From Hydnum rufescens UP504 (lineage: Eukaryota > Basidiomycota > Agaricomycetes > Cantharellales > Hydnaceae): DNA of 64,000 nt. The DNA lies in the NCBI GenBank assembly GCA_014904985.1, contig MU129160.1, positions 1 to 64,000 of the forward strand, written 5' to 3'. Below, piece by piece: positions 19,720-31,615 of this stretch (positions within the stretch are counted from its first letter, which is position 1; the number at the start of each line of letters is the position of its first letter). The notes beneath the pieces are model-generated. The model saw nothing but the letters and a program-made list of their open reading frames with translations, was not told the DNA's origin and did not search any database. A program made the translations under genes and the position numbers.

Positions 19720-22240
19720 AAATCATATGAAAATTTCAGCCAAATTCATGCATAGGTTATGGAGATATGAAGGAAACAAGTCTGGACATTAAAAATTCAT
19801 TTCCTCCCAAGAAAAATAGCTGGGGACTTGAAAATTTGCACAGAGCATAAGGACACAATGTACTAATTATGTGCAAAACATCAGCCCAATCTACCTACTT
19901 TAAGGGAGTGAACTGGACAATAGGTACCAGAAGCACTGGAAATTGCCAAAATGTAAGGAGTGCAAGGATCACTCTGAAATTTGGCATGTGATTAGATACT
20001 GTCTAGGCAAAGACCATATCAAAATTTCAGCCAGATCCACTCAGAAGGTACAGATATATGAGGGAAACAAGTTTAAACATTGAAAATCAATTACTCCCCC
20101 ACAGACAAGGTATGGACTTGAAATTATACATGGGTCATGATCATATAATTAACTAGCCATGTGCCAAAAATCAGCATATTCTGTTTACTTCTAGACATTC
20201 AACTCCCTTTTGAGGCAAAAAGAGAACAACAAGCTACTATGAATGTTAAACACTTTAAATTACACCCAAAATAGGTGGAATAGGCTTGTAATATTATAGC
20301 CCTGACTGTATCCAAAAATGGAATCAATTGGATGTGTGGAAGTAGCTTAAATTGAGGGGAGGGGGAGGAAGATCAAAAGTGAATTACATAAGATGTAGAG
20401 TAGGGGGGGCTCTGATATTACACCACTGAGTTAATACATATATGGGGAGTGTACATGCCAGATATCAGCCCAACTGGACTCCATTTAGGCAGTGTTCCAC
20501 AGGCCTCCCCCCTAAACAACAATTTCCTCCCCAGAGCCTTCTATCCATGTACTTCCCCTGAAAATGCACACTTGGGTCATCCAAACACATCTATAGCATT
20601 CCTCAAAATTTCAGATTTATAACTCCAGTGTTAGAGTCTCCATAATATTTTCAAGTTTCACTGAGATACACCCTCCAGTTGGACACTTCCAGGGCTCCAA
20701 TCACTTTGAATTTTTGTAGGTCACACCTGCTCATCATTTGAGGCTCAGCCCCAATTTTCAGCCCATTCTGAGCACTTTTGACATGTGTCACATGACCAAG
20801 ATCTTTCCCTCCCCCTGCTTCACTCAGTCATCCAATTTGTGTGGACTTTGTTTCCATCTGTAGTAGTAGTGTGTGACAGTGCATGATTCAAATTTCAGGA
20901 GGTTCCATGCAATATTGATTGAGTTATTCAAGAAACATTCTAGATCAATTCAATTTGGGGTCAGAACAGCAGTATTTAGTGGAAATACTGCTGTTCTGAC
21001 CCCCAAATTGAATTGATCTAGAATGTTTCTTGAATAACTCAATCAATATTGCATGGAATCTCCTGAAATTTGAATCATGCACTGTCACACACTACTACTA
21101 CAGATGGAAACAAAGTCCACACAAATTGGATGACTGAGTGAAGCAGGGGGAGGGGAAGATCTTGGTCATGTGACACATGTCAAAAGTGCTCAGAATGGGC
21201 TGAAAATTTGGGGCTGAGCCTCAAATGATGAGCAGGTGTGACCTACAAAAATTCAAAGTGATTGGAGCCCTGGAAGTGTCCCAACTGGAGGGTGTATCTC
21301 AGTGAAACTTGAAAATATTATGGAGACTCTAACACTGGAGTTATAAATCTGAAATTTTGAGGAATGCTATAGATGTGTTTGGATGACCCAAGTGTGCATT
21401 TTCAGGGGAAGTACATGGATAGAAGGCTCTGGGGAGGAAATTGTTGTTTAGGGGGGAGGCCTGTGGAACACTGCCTAAATGGAGTCCAGTTGGGCTGATA
21501 TCTGGCATGTACACTCCCCATATATGTATTAACTCAGTGGTGTAATATCAGAGCCACCCCTGCTCTACATCTTATGTAATTCACTTTTGATCTTCCTCCC
21601 CTCCCCCTCAATTTAAGCTACTTCCACACATCCAATTGATTCCATTTTTGGATACAGTCAGGGCTATAATATTATAAGCCTATTCCACCTATTTTGGGTG
21701 TAATTTAAAGTGTTTAACATTCATAGTAGCTTGTTGTTCTCTTTTTGCCTGAAAAGGGAGTTGAATGTCTAGAAGTAAACAGAATATGCTGATTTTTGGC
21801 ACATGGCTAGTTAATTATATGATCATGACCCATGTATAATTTCAAGTCCATACCTTGTCTGTGGGGGGAGTAAATTGATTTTCAATGTTTAAACTTGTTT
21901 CCCTCATATATCTGTACCTTCTGAGTGGATCTGGCTGAAATTTTGATATGGTCTTTGCCTAGATAGTATCTAATCACATGCCAAATTTCAGAGTGATCCT
22001 TGCACTCCTTACATTTTGGCAATTTCCAGTGCTTCTGGTACCTATTGTCCAGTTCACTCCCTTAAAGTAGGTAGATTGGGCTGATGTTTTGCACATAATT
22101 AGTACATTGTGTCCTTATGCTCTGTGCAAACTTTCAAGTCCCCAGCTATTTTTCTTGGGGAGGAAATGAATTTTTAATGTCCAGACTTGTTTCCTTCATA
22201 TCTCCATAACCTATGCATGAATTTGGCTGAAATTTTCATA
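19720..22240. repeat. Near-perfect 2.5 kb palindrome inside the foldback element
   Basis: The arms 19720-20977 and 20983-22240 are inverted copies with only occasional mismatches, and the loop is 5 bp (AGTGG at 20978-20982). Weaker inverted similarity continues outward to about 19370 and 22450. Each arm contains an internal direct repeat with CTCTGAAATTTGG and ATGTGATTAGA (19625-19760 and 19925-20060). A transcript would form a hairpin of about 1.26 kb. Confidence 0.92.
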
Positions 22241-22445
22241 TAATCTGCATAGAAGTAGCATCTAATAATGTACAAAATTTTAGAATGATCTGCTCAGTGG
22301 GTATTTGGATGTACCTCATCCAATTTCTGCATTTAGGCTTTTTTTAATAGGAATCATTGTATTATGTAATTGGCTATGATCCAAAGTTATTATGGAGTAT
22401 CATCTAATCCACCCTTTTATATTGGTCTATCTAGTTAGTGCATTT

Positions 22446-22530
22446 AGGCTTTTTCATAGCAGAGGTGGCTTGCCTTTGAAACTGGGCAACTGCCGGTGTT
22501 GAGTCCCGGGTTCAATTTACCGGCAATTGC
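22446..22530 (+). repeat. Possible tRNA-like segment
   Basis: GGTGGCTTGCC followed by TCCCGGGTTCAATTTACCGG, the latter resembling a B box. No full cloverleaf. It lies in the right flank of the palindrome without a left-arm counterpart. Confidence 0.25.
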
Positions 22531-22628
22531 CAGAAAATTTTTTCTGTTGCGCGACACCACCACCTCGATCTACCAAGAGCCCAGGACAAGCCACCACACC
22601 CCAGTATAGACTGGGGTGTGGTGTTAAG

Positions 22629-22736
22629 GTATGTTATTAATGATCTTAGCTACTCTAGTGCAAAAAGGGCAGCCTCTGGCTGCCCTTTTTGCACACTATT
22701 GATTTTTTTAACTAACCTGTCGACCCCCCATTATAG
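22629..22736 (+). other. Intron-like hairpin cassette, isolated copy
   Basis: The stem CACACCCCAGTATAGACTGGGGTGTG is immediately upstream; then AAG/GTATGT at 22629, the stem GTGCAAAAAGGGCAGCC...GGCTGCCCTTTTTGCAC, TAACTAACC near 22709, and TTATAG at 22736. Length 108 nt. It has the same order of parts as the copies at 5.4-6.0 and 36.2-38.0 kb but sits inside the foldback element. Confidence 0.65.
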
Positions 22737-23342
22737 GATCCCCTAAGTGCTCACCCAGGGGCCCCCATCCCCTCTGGTGGGCCCCTCTGACCCCTGCCCC
22801 ACCCCTCCAGTTGGTCTGGGGCAGGGGTGCCCCCTCTTTTTTGCATGACTGGCACACGAGTGCTGGTCATGTGACCTATATTATATAATTAATTAGGTAG
22901 TAATTAGGTAATAATTAATTAGATAATATGTATATTAGGTAATACATATTATATAATATAATTAATTATGTCATCAATTAATTATATAATATATTACATA
23001 ATACTATTATTGTGGATGATTATGTCACCGCTTTTTGGGTGAATTACATAATTTCCTATTTAGGCTATTATGTAATTACATTTCCATATTGGGAATCAAC
23101 AGGCCCACTGACCCATTCAGGGGTGTCCCCGGGCATTCCAGGACCTATCCCAATACCCCCCAACCAAATATATCCATATGCTTCTGCTCACAGTGTTTGA
23201 TTCTGCTCCAGAAAGATGGCCAGATGTCAATTTGACATCCAAGGATTGTCAATTGACATCAAAGAAAAAATAGGCCTCTTAGGCTGACTAGATGAGGGAT
23301 TTGTCCCGCCTATTAAGGTCAGCCCAAGTGGCTGACCGAGGT

Positions 23343-23471
23343 GCCTCATCCATTGATCTTGATGCATCCCCATTGACATGGCAGGACATCCCCCTCCACA
23401 ATTCGACGCCCGGGGAGTCAGCTACCCCCATGCCGAACCCTCGTAATCGGCTTGCAGTCCTCTCACAGTGA
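23343..23471 (+). pseudogene. Pre-gag ORF of the chromovirus, 3' part
   Basis: Continuation of 18312-19109 after the foldback insertion, starting at the second copy of the duplicated target (GCC TCA TCC in frame) and ending with TGA at 23469-23471. 42 codons, tail PRNRLAVLSQ. Confidence 0.6.
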
Positions 23472-23492
23472 GTTTCCACGCTGGGGGAAGGG

Positions 23493-25173
23493 TTGAGGAA
23501 CGTCCTTTGGACCCCTTCGAAGTCACAGGCTCCAATAGGAGAACCCATGGGATCTTGGGAGATGGGGCCTGTAGTCAGACGCCCCATGGGGAGACATCCT
23601 AGTGGAGACTCCCCCATGCTCCGACCTCCAGGCCCTTCTCGTGCTCGCTCACCCCTAACCAACTACCTGATTGGACGAGCAAATGCTGTGGGTGAAGGAA
23701 TCGAATACCCAGGTGTTGCCTGGGACTCGGTTACGGATACCCCACCCTGCCAGCCCTGGGAGCCACGAGGACCCATGACTACTACACAAACTTGGTCAAG
23801 GCAGCCCTGTTCTCCCTATCCTGCACCCTCTTTTCACGCAATCCGGTGGGTCTCTCCCCATCAGAGCCAGAAGGTCCATCCACCATCCCTATGTCCTCCC
23901 GAGGCTCCTCCCAAAAAGAAAGTCGCAAACCTCCCATGGAGGATCCCAAGGGCAAGAGCCCCCAGCCTCCTCCTCCTCCCCACTCGGCTGCTTGAAGGAA
24001 GGCAGAGGTGGGCCGCCAGATGATGACAGCAGATCTGGGAATGGAGGAGGAGGCCTGGGACGAGGAGGCCCAGATCCGGGGCTCCCTCCCAATGGAGGGT
24101 CCTTGAGCCCAAGTGGTCCTCCAGGCCCTCCCGGCCCTCCTGGCCCTCCTGGACCTCCTGGGCCACCTGGAGTGTCATCCAACGCTCCCCCGCCAGGCGT
24201 GACCTGGGACAATCGACTGAAATGGACAGCAGTGCCGGAATGGGATGGCGATCAGGAGACCGCGATTGATTGGCTCTACGAGTGCAGCGATCTCATGAGC
24301 TTGGGCCCAGCAGTGGAAAGCCAGATAGCGCAGATAGCTACCTTCCAGTTCAGAGGAGCCGTCGCCACGGCCTGGCGGGCTCATTCTGCCCCAGTCAAGC
24401 ACTCCATCCTGCAGTCCTGGGATAATCTGCGGGAATGGGTGCTACATCACTATCTGGGAGAAGCTTGGTACACGGCCCAGCAACTTCAATATAATGAGGA
24501 AACTTTCCATAGTGCCAATCACCCCAACAAATCGCCAGCCAAGTATATCCAGCAGCGTATCCTCCTCTCGTGCATCTTCCTATGCTTCACCCCCAACAGA
24601 CCGGAGGAAACGGTGTCAGTAATGAACAACGCTCCTACCAAATGGGATGTCATACTAAGATGGAGCGATAGACCTCTGATCAAATCAGTTCTAATGCATG
24701 CCAAACAGTTCAAGGCGATGCTAGTGACACAGTGGAGGTCAACACAACACTATAGACGTCGCCAAGATGCTAGGACCCCAAGGAGAGCGAACTTTGTCAC
24801 GCAGGAGGACATGGCGGAAAGAGCTGAAAGAGAGTCGCTGCACTCCCAGTACAGTGATGACCCAGAGGGAGCCTTCTACTCTAGCGAGGAAGCAGAAGAA
24901 GGGAAGGCTCTCTCGACAGCATTCAGCATAGGAAAACACCTGGGCAGTAAATCCTATCGACCGCCCCGTTGCTCCTACCCACAGGGAAAAAGAGCAGACA
25001 ACATCGAAAAGATGTACCCTTACCTGCGGGATGACATGGTGGTCAGCCATCACAAACCTGGCCAGAAGTGTTTCGCTTGCGGCAGCGAGAAACACTGGGT
25101 TAGGGACTGTAAGCACTTCGGGGCATATTCCAACCATCTGGAAAGGAAGACGCTTAAGAAAGAGCATAGGTGA
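23493..25173 (+). pseudogene. gag: Gag of the chromovirus
   Basis: A first frame (23493-24023) with Pro/Arg-rich sequence changes near 23990 to the frame 23992-25173; neither opens with ATG, so a frameshift within gag is likely. The second frame has a collagen-like run of Gly-Pro-Pro triplets (about 24112-24170). A Ty3-type capsid core follows (VPEWDGDQETAIDWLYE, FRGAVATAWRAH, WVLHHYLGEAW). A zinc knuckle CFACGSEKHWVRDC is near 25068-25110. It ends with TGA at 25171-25173, after which the same frame continues for about 19 codons, so the stop may replace an Arg codon. Gag forms the particle and binds RNA. Confidence 0.85.
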
Positions 25174-25262
25174 TATGGGACACCTGACTACAAAGCGGCC
25201 TACTCAGTAATGGTCGACGCTACACCAAATTTTTAGACACGGGACTAGCTAAATTAGCTTCA

Positions 25263-27533
25263 TTGCCTAGTCCCCTTGTATCACAGCAGAAGCCCTCATA
25301 CATAGAGGTGCATAATGAATTGCTACATAATGTAAACGTAGTGACAAATAACATGCAGCCCCCTCCTCCCATCAAAACTTCTGATAAGCGACCCGGGAAG
25401 CCACCTGATGAGTTGAGAAAGGAAGAGCAAGGAGAAAAGGTGCAGAAACTCGCGGCTGTGGCCACAAAGCTGTCATCTGCAACGGAGGCCCTGCCCCATC
25501 CTGAAAGAACACCGGATGCCCCTCCAGTGAGGGTTATCCATTGTCGGAGAGCCAGGACCACACCTCCCGGTAAATCAGCTCTCAGGATTACCGCACTGAG
25601 CGTGCACAACGGCTGTCTGGGAACACCTTTGAGTTCCCCCATGCAGCTACGACTGGACTCGGGGGCTGATATCACTCTAATATCGGAAGAGTGTTACAAT
25701 GCTCTAGAGCCCCGCCCGAAACTGCAAAAAGGCATGAAGCTCAGCCTTTTTGAACTCACTAATCAGGCAAAGATTCTAGGGTTCATCAACCTACAAATTT
25801 TCATGCCCACAGCAGATAACCGAATGCTGGAATTTGTGGAGGAGGCCTACGTAATTCCGGGCATGAATGTTCCCGTACTACTGGGGGAGGATTTCCAAGT
25901 CAACTACAAGATCTCGGTATTAAGAACAGCACAAGAGACGCGCTTGTCGATCAACCAGCCCGGAGAACGATTTGATGTCTTGGCCCACTCAACTCCCCCT
26001 TGGGTGCAGGAGTTCCAAGTCTGCCCTCACTACCCTCCAGGGATTAGGAACTGCACTGCATACCTGGCTGCCTCTAGGAACCCCGGCGGCATCCAGGAAC
26101 ATATCAGCCCCACACCGCGCCTGTTGCAAGTGGCTACAGACATGAGGATCCGCCCTGGATGGGTCACCAGGGTTCCCGTGAAGGGCCCAGTATCGGGTCA
26201 CAGCGAGTGGTTCATGGAGAGAGTGATCCTCCCCACTAGCAATGGATGCTTCCTAGCAGCCCCCTCAGCACTGATCAAAGTGGAAGGGCTGGTAGTGGCA
26301 GTGGCCAACACATCCCCTTCAGCAGAATGGATTCGGAAGGGCGACGTGCTGGGCGTCCTACATGACCCGGAGCAATACTTTGACAGAGCCACAGACAAGG
26401 AGCAAACTTTGCGCTTACGAGCCTATGCGCAGGTAGTACAAAAGATCGCCCAAGGATCATTGGGAGACAAGGACTTAGTGGATCAGGCGTTAACGAAGTC
26501 GCACGCGTTGGAGATTCCCCCCGAGCCAGATGGTCTGGACGAGCTTTGGGGCCCCAAGACATCTGAGCCCACAGATCCCGTGATATACGATTCAAAAAAG
26601 CTAGAGGAGCTTATTGATATAGCTCCAGACACTCCCCCGGAAATCAAAACGAAGACCCTAGCTCTCATACGTAAGCATCTCCAGGCCTTTGGATTCAATG
26701 ACTGCCTGGGAACCCTACAGACAATGGCCAAAATCTGCATGAAGGAAGAGGCTCACCCAGTTTCCATGCCTATGTACAGAGCCTCGCCGGCGAAATGGCA
26801 GGTAATCGATGAGCAAATGGACAAGTGGATCTGCCAAGAAGTCGTGGAACCCTCAAAGAGCCCCTGGGCTGTGCCAGTAGTGATAGTGTACTGCAACGGG
26901 AAGCCTAGATTCTGCTTGGACTACAGGAAGCTCAATGCTATGACTATACCAGACGAATTCCCTATCCCATGGCAAACGGAAATCCTACAAGCCCTATCCA
27001 GATCACAAGTCCTATCTGCTCTCGACGCCCTTGCTGGATTCCACCAGATGAAGATGCATGACAAGGATAAAGAAAAGACGGCCTTCCGCTCTCATAGAGG
27101 ACTCTGGCAGTTCAAACGGATGCCCTTTGGTCTGAGGAATGGCCCCTCAACCTTCCAGAGGATGATGCAATCCATCCTTGCCCCCTTCCTGTGGATATTC
27201 TCACTGGTGTACATAGATGATATAGTAGTATATTTGAAATCATATGAGGAGCATCTGGACCATCTCGATCAGGTCCTGCAAGCTTGCACGGAAGCCAGAT
27301 TAACCCTAGCACTGAAGAAGTGTCACTTTATGTACACCTCCATCCTCCTACTGGGACAGAAGGTCTCCTGTCTGGGATTGTCGACCCATAAGGAGAAAAT
27401 CAAGGCAGTCACAAGCTTGGCCTGTCCCCATAATAGAATGACGCTCCAAACGTTTCTGGGAATGGTGGTTTACTTCTCGCATTTCATACCCCATTACTCA
27501 GAGCAGGCCATGCCGTTATTCGAGCTGCTATGA
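25263..27533 (+). pseudogene. pol: Pol of the chromovirus: protease and reverse transcriptase
   Basis: The frame opens without ATG. A pepsin-like retroviral protease site LRLDSGADITLIS lies near 25645-25685. Reverse transcriptase motifs follow: WAVPVVIVYCNGKPRFCLDY, FPIP, LDALAGFHQMKM, AFRSHRGLWQFKRMPFGL, and the catalytic VYIDDIVVY near 27207-27233. The RT connection TFLGMVVYFSHFIPHYSEQA precedes a TGA at 27531-27533. The same frame goes on (KSTSWTWGAEQE) to another TGA at 27570-27572 before a frameshift near 27620. Catalytic residues are intact, so the inactivation is by stops rather than active-site loss. Confidence 0.93.
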
Positions 27534-27625
27534 AAAAGCACAAGCTGGACATGGGGGGCTGAACAAGAATGAGCCTTCGAAGACGTTAAGGAAGGACTCG
27601 TTTCAGCCCTGTACTTGGGCACTCC

Positions 27626-28306
27626 ATGCCCAGAAAGCCATATCATATATATTCAGATGCCTCTGACGTAGCAATAGGGGCTAGCTTGCAACAAGTACAG
27701 CTGATAGCCGTACGAGACTTAAAAGGCACAAAAGTATATGACCGGGTCATTGATGCTCATGCTAAAGGCGAACCAGTCCCGAAGCTAGCCCATCAAGTCT
27801 CGAAGAACACTAATGATGTTCCTGACCCCAACTCTTGGGCTGAGAATGTGGAAGACACGGTAGTCCATGTTGAGCAGGTGATCGCCTACTGGAGCAGATC
27901 CCTAAAGTCAGTGGAAAGGAACTACTCAGCAACCGAGAGGGAGGCTCTCGGGGTTAAGGAAGCGCTAGTGCGATTCCAGCCCTTTATCGAAGGAGAGAGG
28001 AATATCATGATCATGGATCACGCAGCCCTGCAGTGGGCCCGAACCTACGAAAATACCAACAGACGTCTAGCGGCGTGGGGGGCGGTATTCGCAGCATATC
28101 CAGGCCTGGATATAGTTCATCGAGCAGGGATCGTACACTCAAATGTGGATCCCCTTTCCAGGTTACGACAAATTCCACCGCATCAGTCGCCCGTTGAAGA
28201 TACGTCCCCCACTCTCCCAAGCCAACTCCCCACACAACCTCTATTCGCATGGGAAGAAGCAGTAGAGAGGAAACCGGCAGAACAGGTAGCGTTCCTAGTG
28301 ACATGA
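27626..28306 (+). pseudogene. pol: Pol of the chromovirus: RNase H
   Basis: YHIYSDASDVAIGASLQQ, VIAYWSRSLKSVERNYSATE (the E of the active site), MDHAALQWARTYENTNRRLA and NVDPLSRL define a Ty3-type RNase H. It degrades the RNA strand of the hybrid during reverse transcription. The frame ends with TGA at 28304-28306, and the reading continues in frame (AQAKEKRNIVPLVTTD), so again a TGA replaces a sense codon, probably CGA. Confidence 0.9.
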
Positions 28307-29946
28307 GCCCAGGCCAAGGAGAAGAGGAACATAGTTCCCCTAGTAACAACAGACGAGATGGAGGAAGCAGCAAGAAGGAGGGGCAAGTCGTTCAACCCAC
28401 CTGACCGGGAATGGATGCCTAGGACATTAGACATCTCCATCAGCTTGGCAAGAACAGGGCCTTCATCAAGGGATATAAGGAAGACCCCAGCTTCAAGCAG
28501 CAATGGGAGGAAGCCGTCAGCGATGAATCAGACCTCTCAGCCGCGCGATGCTTCTACAGGTTGGAGGAGGGCCTCCTCCTATTCCGCGATGCCAATTGGG
28601 TTGCTCGTTTATGCGTGCCCAGGTCGGAAGTCAGAAGGGTGATCCAGGAATCCCACGAGTTGCCATGGGAAGCTGCCCACGCAGGATCCTCCAGGTTATT
28701 CCATAAGCTAGCCATGAGATTCTACTGGCCAAGAATGTGGGTGGATGTAGTAGAATTTATGAGGACGTGTGATGTCTGCCAGAAAACCAAGCCAGACAAA
28801 TGTGGACCCATGGGGAAGCTATGCCCGCATGCGATCCCTCTACTCCCATTCGAAGTAGTGACCCTGGATCTGATCACGGGCCTCCCAACATTGGGAGGGC
28901 ACGACGCAGTGCTGGTAATTGTGGATAAGCTCACCAAATTTGTCCAATACATCCCCACCACCTCGAATTTGAAGCAAGAGGGGTTCGTGAAGCTGTTCAT
29001 CCAGCATGTGGCCCTGAAGTATGGCATCCCCCACCAGATGATCACTGATCGGGATGCCAGGTGGGCCAAGTCCTTCTGGGCTTCAGTAGCCAAGCATCTA
29101 GACTTGAACCTGCTCCTCTTGACCTCGCACCACCCCCAAACTGATGGGCAGACTGAGAAAGCCAATTACATGTTGGAAGTGGCCCTACGAGCATACACCA
29201 CTGGGAATCGCGGCTCCTGGGCCCAGTGGCTAGGGACGCTGGCAATGGCTCATAATGCGACACCGCATTCTTCCACAGGCTACTTGCCCTTCTTCCTGCA
29301 GCACGGGTATTCTCCACAGACGCAAGCAGTAGCAATAGACCCAGTAAGGAGAGGCATCGAGCAATTTGAACTCAACAACATAGCAGCTGCAGCTTTCATC
29401 AACAAGCTCGAAGTACATCGATCCTGCACGAGAGATGCCCTAGTACGAGCTCAAGCCAGACAGGCCAGGGCCTACGATCTCAAAAGATGCGATGAGGAAT
29501 TCGAAGAAGGGGATGAGGTTCTAGTGAATCCTCACTCCTTGGAGCTAGTAGACGTACAAGGGACGGGGAGAAAGCTAGTACAATGGCATATAGGCCCGTT
29601 CTTAATTACAGAAAAGATCAACCCAGTGGTTTATTGCCTTCAGCTGCTGCCTGAGTATAAGATGCACCCAGTAATAAACATCCAGCATTTAACGAAGTAC
29701 TACCAGGACAAGCAAAGTGGGGGGCGAGCGAGGCTCCCGGAACTAAGGGAACTATCCACAGAGGAAGAATCCAAAGTGGAGAAAATAGTTGGGCATAGGT
29801 ATAACCCACAGAAGCGACAAAGAGAGTATCTCGTGAGATGGAAAGGATATGGACCCAAACACGATACGTTCGAGCCTGAAGGGGGACTACAAAACGCATT
29901 CTCCAGGCTCAGGGAGTACTGGGGGTCCCTGAAGGAACATGCTTGA
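28307..29946 (+). pseudogene. pol: Pol of the chromovirus: integrase and chromodomain
   Basis: After a frameshift between about 28470 and 28560 the frame 28561-29946 stays open. The zinc-binding part has H-x-H spacing in ELPWEAAHAGSSRLFHKL and CDVC. The DDE core has LDLITGLP (D), MITDRDARW (D) and HPQTDGQTEKAN (E). The C-terminus has GPFLITEKI and a chromodomain (EKIVGHRYNPQKRQREYLVR, WKGYGPKHDTFEPE, about 29770-29900). The chromodomain identifies a chromovirus and is known to direct integration to heterochromatin marks. This segment alone could still fold. Confidence 0.93.
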
Positions 29947-30114
29947 TGCACTCACGGACCCCACAAGGCAACTGTGGAGCCCCCTCCTTCCCACTCTTCT
30001 CCCTCTCTCTTTTCTCTCTCTCTCTTGCCCTTTCCTCCCTTCTATCTTGTAAGAGCACGCCCCTCAGCCTCATCATCTCCGCAGTCCAATCCCACCTCAC
30101 TGTGAATAAGCCCG

Positions 30115-31202
30115 ATGGAGCAACCAGGAACCCGTAAGCACAGAGGCATCAGACACGGACGCTGCTACGCAATGCCTGGGGACAACACAGACCCTATGGA
30201 TCTCCACTATGCACAATACGGGGATGAGGAAGATAACCCAGAACGATGTCCCACTGAGTATCTCTCGACCCAACGCTGTGCCCGCTTCTTCATATACCGC
30301 CTCACCGTGCTGAACCTAGTGGACCGTACCCTCGAGTTCAAGGGCTGCCTCCCTTCGCCAGCAACCCCTACAGCTATTGATGGGAACATCTGGATGAATG
30401 GGGATGCCTAGGGAAGTTTGAGTGGACGTACCAAACTCAACTGCTCCCTAAGAATTACCCCTTCCCCTTGCACCGAGCGTTCATTCCTCTCAACGTCCCA
30501 CAATTCAACTTCGACCCCCGCATCCACCTCCTACAGGTGCGTGGCCCAAACCCGAACCTACGTTCCCTCTCATTAAAGTTCCTCAGCGAAGTCCGAGCAG
30601 CTGGCACCACCATGCTGCACTGCATAAGGCGCATAGACCAAGTGACAGCTTGTTTCCACCTTCTTCTCCCATCCAGTTACGACCCGGACTGGCACTTTGG
30701 GCCGTCGTGGCTGTACCTCCTCCAACAGGGAACGACTCCAGCCCCCGCGTGGAAAGCCGCTCACGTTGCTCAAGAGCTGCGGAGGCACGTACTCGATGCC
30801 ACAGGCTTCGTAACCTTGGCTTTCCGAGTCGTACTCTACCTGCTCTGCTTCAAGGAACGCCTCAGACCTCCTCGATTCAGGACTATGACATGTCTTACAG
30901 GCTTAATAGTCTCTAGCCATGACCGCCGTTCCGTCCTTATTGGAAGGGGGCTCGCTGAGCTGGGAGCTCCCATATGGTCGATGGCCATCGAGAACGAAAC
31001 CCCCAGTCTCGAACTCTACCCGCGCGGTACCACCCAGTATTCACCCCTCTGGACGGATGCTGAGAAGGAAATCAAGACGAGGCACCCCCACTGGGACTTG
31101 CGTGACGCATATGCACAAAAGCTGATCTGCGAATCATTCGAGAAGCAACTAGCAGAGCAGGGCCGCCAGCAGCTTATGAACCCCTGGAGGAGATCTGGGT
31201 AA
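30115..31202 (+). pseudogene. Post-pol ORF 1 of the chromovirus, unrecognised
   Basis: ATG at 30115 (MEQPGTRKHRGIRHGRCYAM), a frameshift near 30400, then the frame 30468-31202 containing HRAFIPLNVPQFNFDPRI and LLLPSSYDPDWHFGPSWLYL. About 360 residues when read through. No transmembrane segment or envelope-like feature stands out, so I do not call it env. Position between pol and the 3' LTR is shared with the next two frames. Confidence 0.5.
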
Positions 31203-31231
31203 CAGAGAAAGGCCACCCGTGAGAAACTAAA

Positions 31232-31510
31232 ATGACGGGCCCCTACTATCGTCACCACCCCTCCTATTTCTGCTCCCCGCAAGGCCCTCCAAATGAAAAC
31301 TATTTAGAAGGCCTCATATGCTGGCTATCACAAGCCCAGGAAAGTGGCTACTGGCCAATCCTACAGGAACTACAGGAATGTCTCGGCAAGGACACGTTGC
31401 CACTGTCCAGGTGGGCCAATCATGAAGACGCTAGTCCTCCCTTATCGCTGTTGTTGCAGAACTACCCGTTGTGTCAGGAGTGGTTAGAGTGTCGAGGATT
31501 CGACTGGTGA
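31232..31510 (+). CDS. Post-pol small ORF, 92 codons
   Basis: ATG at 31232 (MTGPYYRHHPSYFCSPQG), with LEGLICWLSQAQESGYWPIL and LLLQNYPLCQEWLECRGFDW at its end. No family recognised. It may be an exon or domain of one larger post-pol protein. Confidence 0.35.
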   Translation: MTGPYYRHHPSYFCSPQGPPNENYLEGLICWLSQAQESGYWPILQELQECLGKDTLPLSRWANHEDASPPLSLLLQNYPLCQEWLECRGFDW

Positions 31511-31615
31511 CAGCCCGAGTCACTCCCCAAAATCCAGCTGTGCTACAAGCTCTCAGCGTGACTGGTCGATCCATCTTTGCACTCCCACGGCGCCCCTCCC
31601 TCCTTGCTCACCCAT

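Larger units (their letters stand above)
19110..23343. mobile_element. Giant foldback (non-autonomous) DNA transposon
   Basis: Bounded by the duplication CCTCATCC (19102-19109 and 23344-23351). Left end CAGCCTGGTCAGCC; right end, read inward, CACCTCGGTCAGCC, with similarity resuming at CCTTAAAAGG against CCTTAATAGG. Length about 4.23 kb, no coding frame. The 8 bp duplication and the CAGCCT-type end shared with KDZ copy 2 suggest mobilisation by a KDZ transposase. It interrupts the chromovirus pre-gag ORF exactly at a codon boundary, and the frame continues on the other side. Confidence 0.88.
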
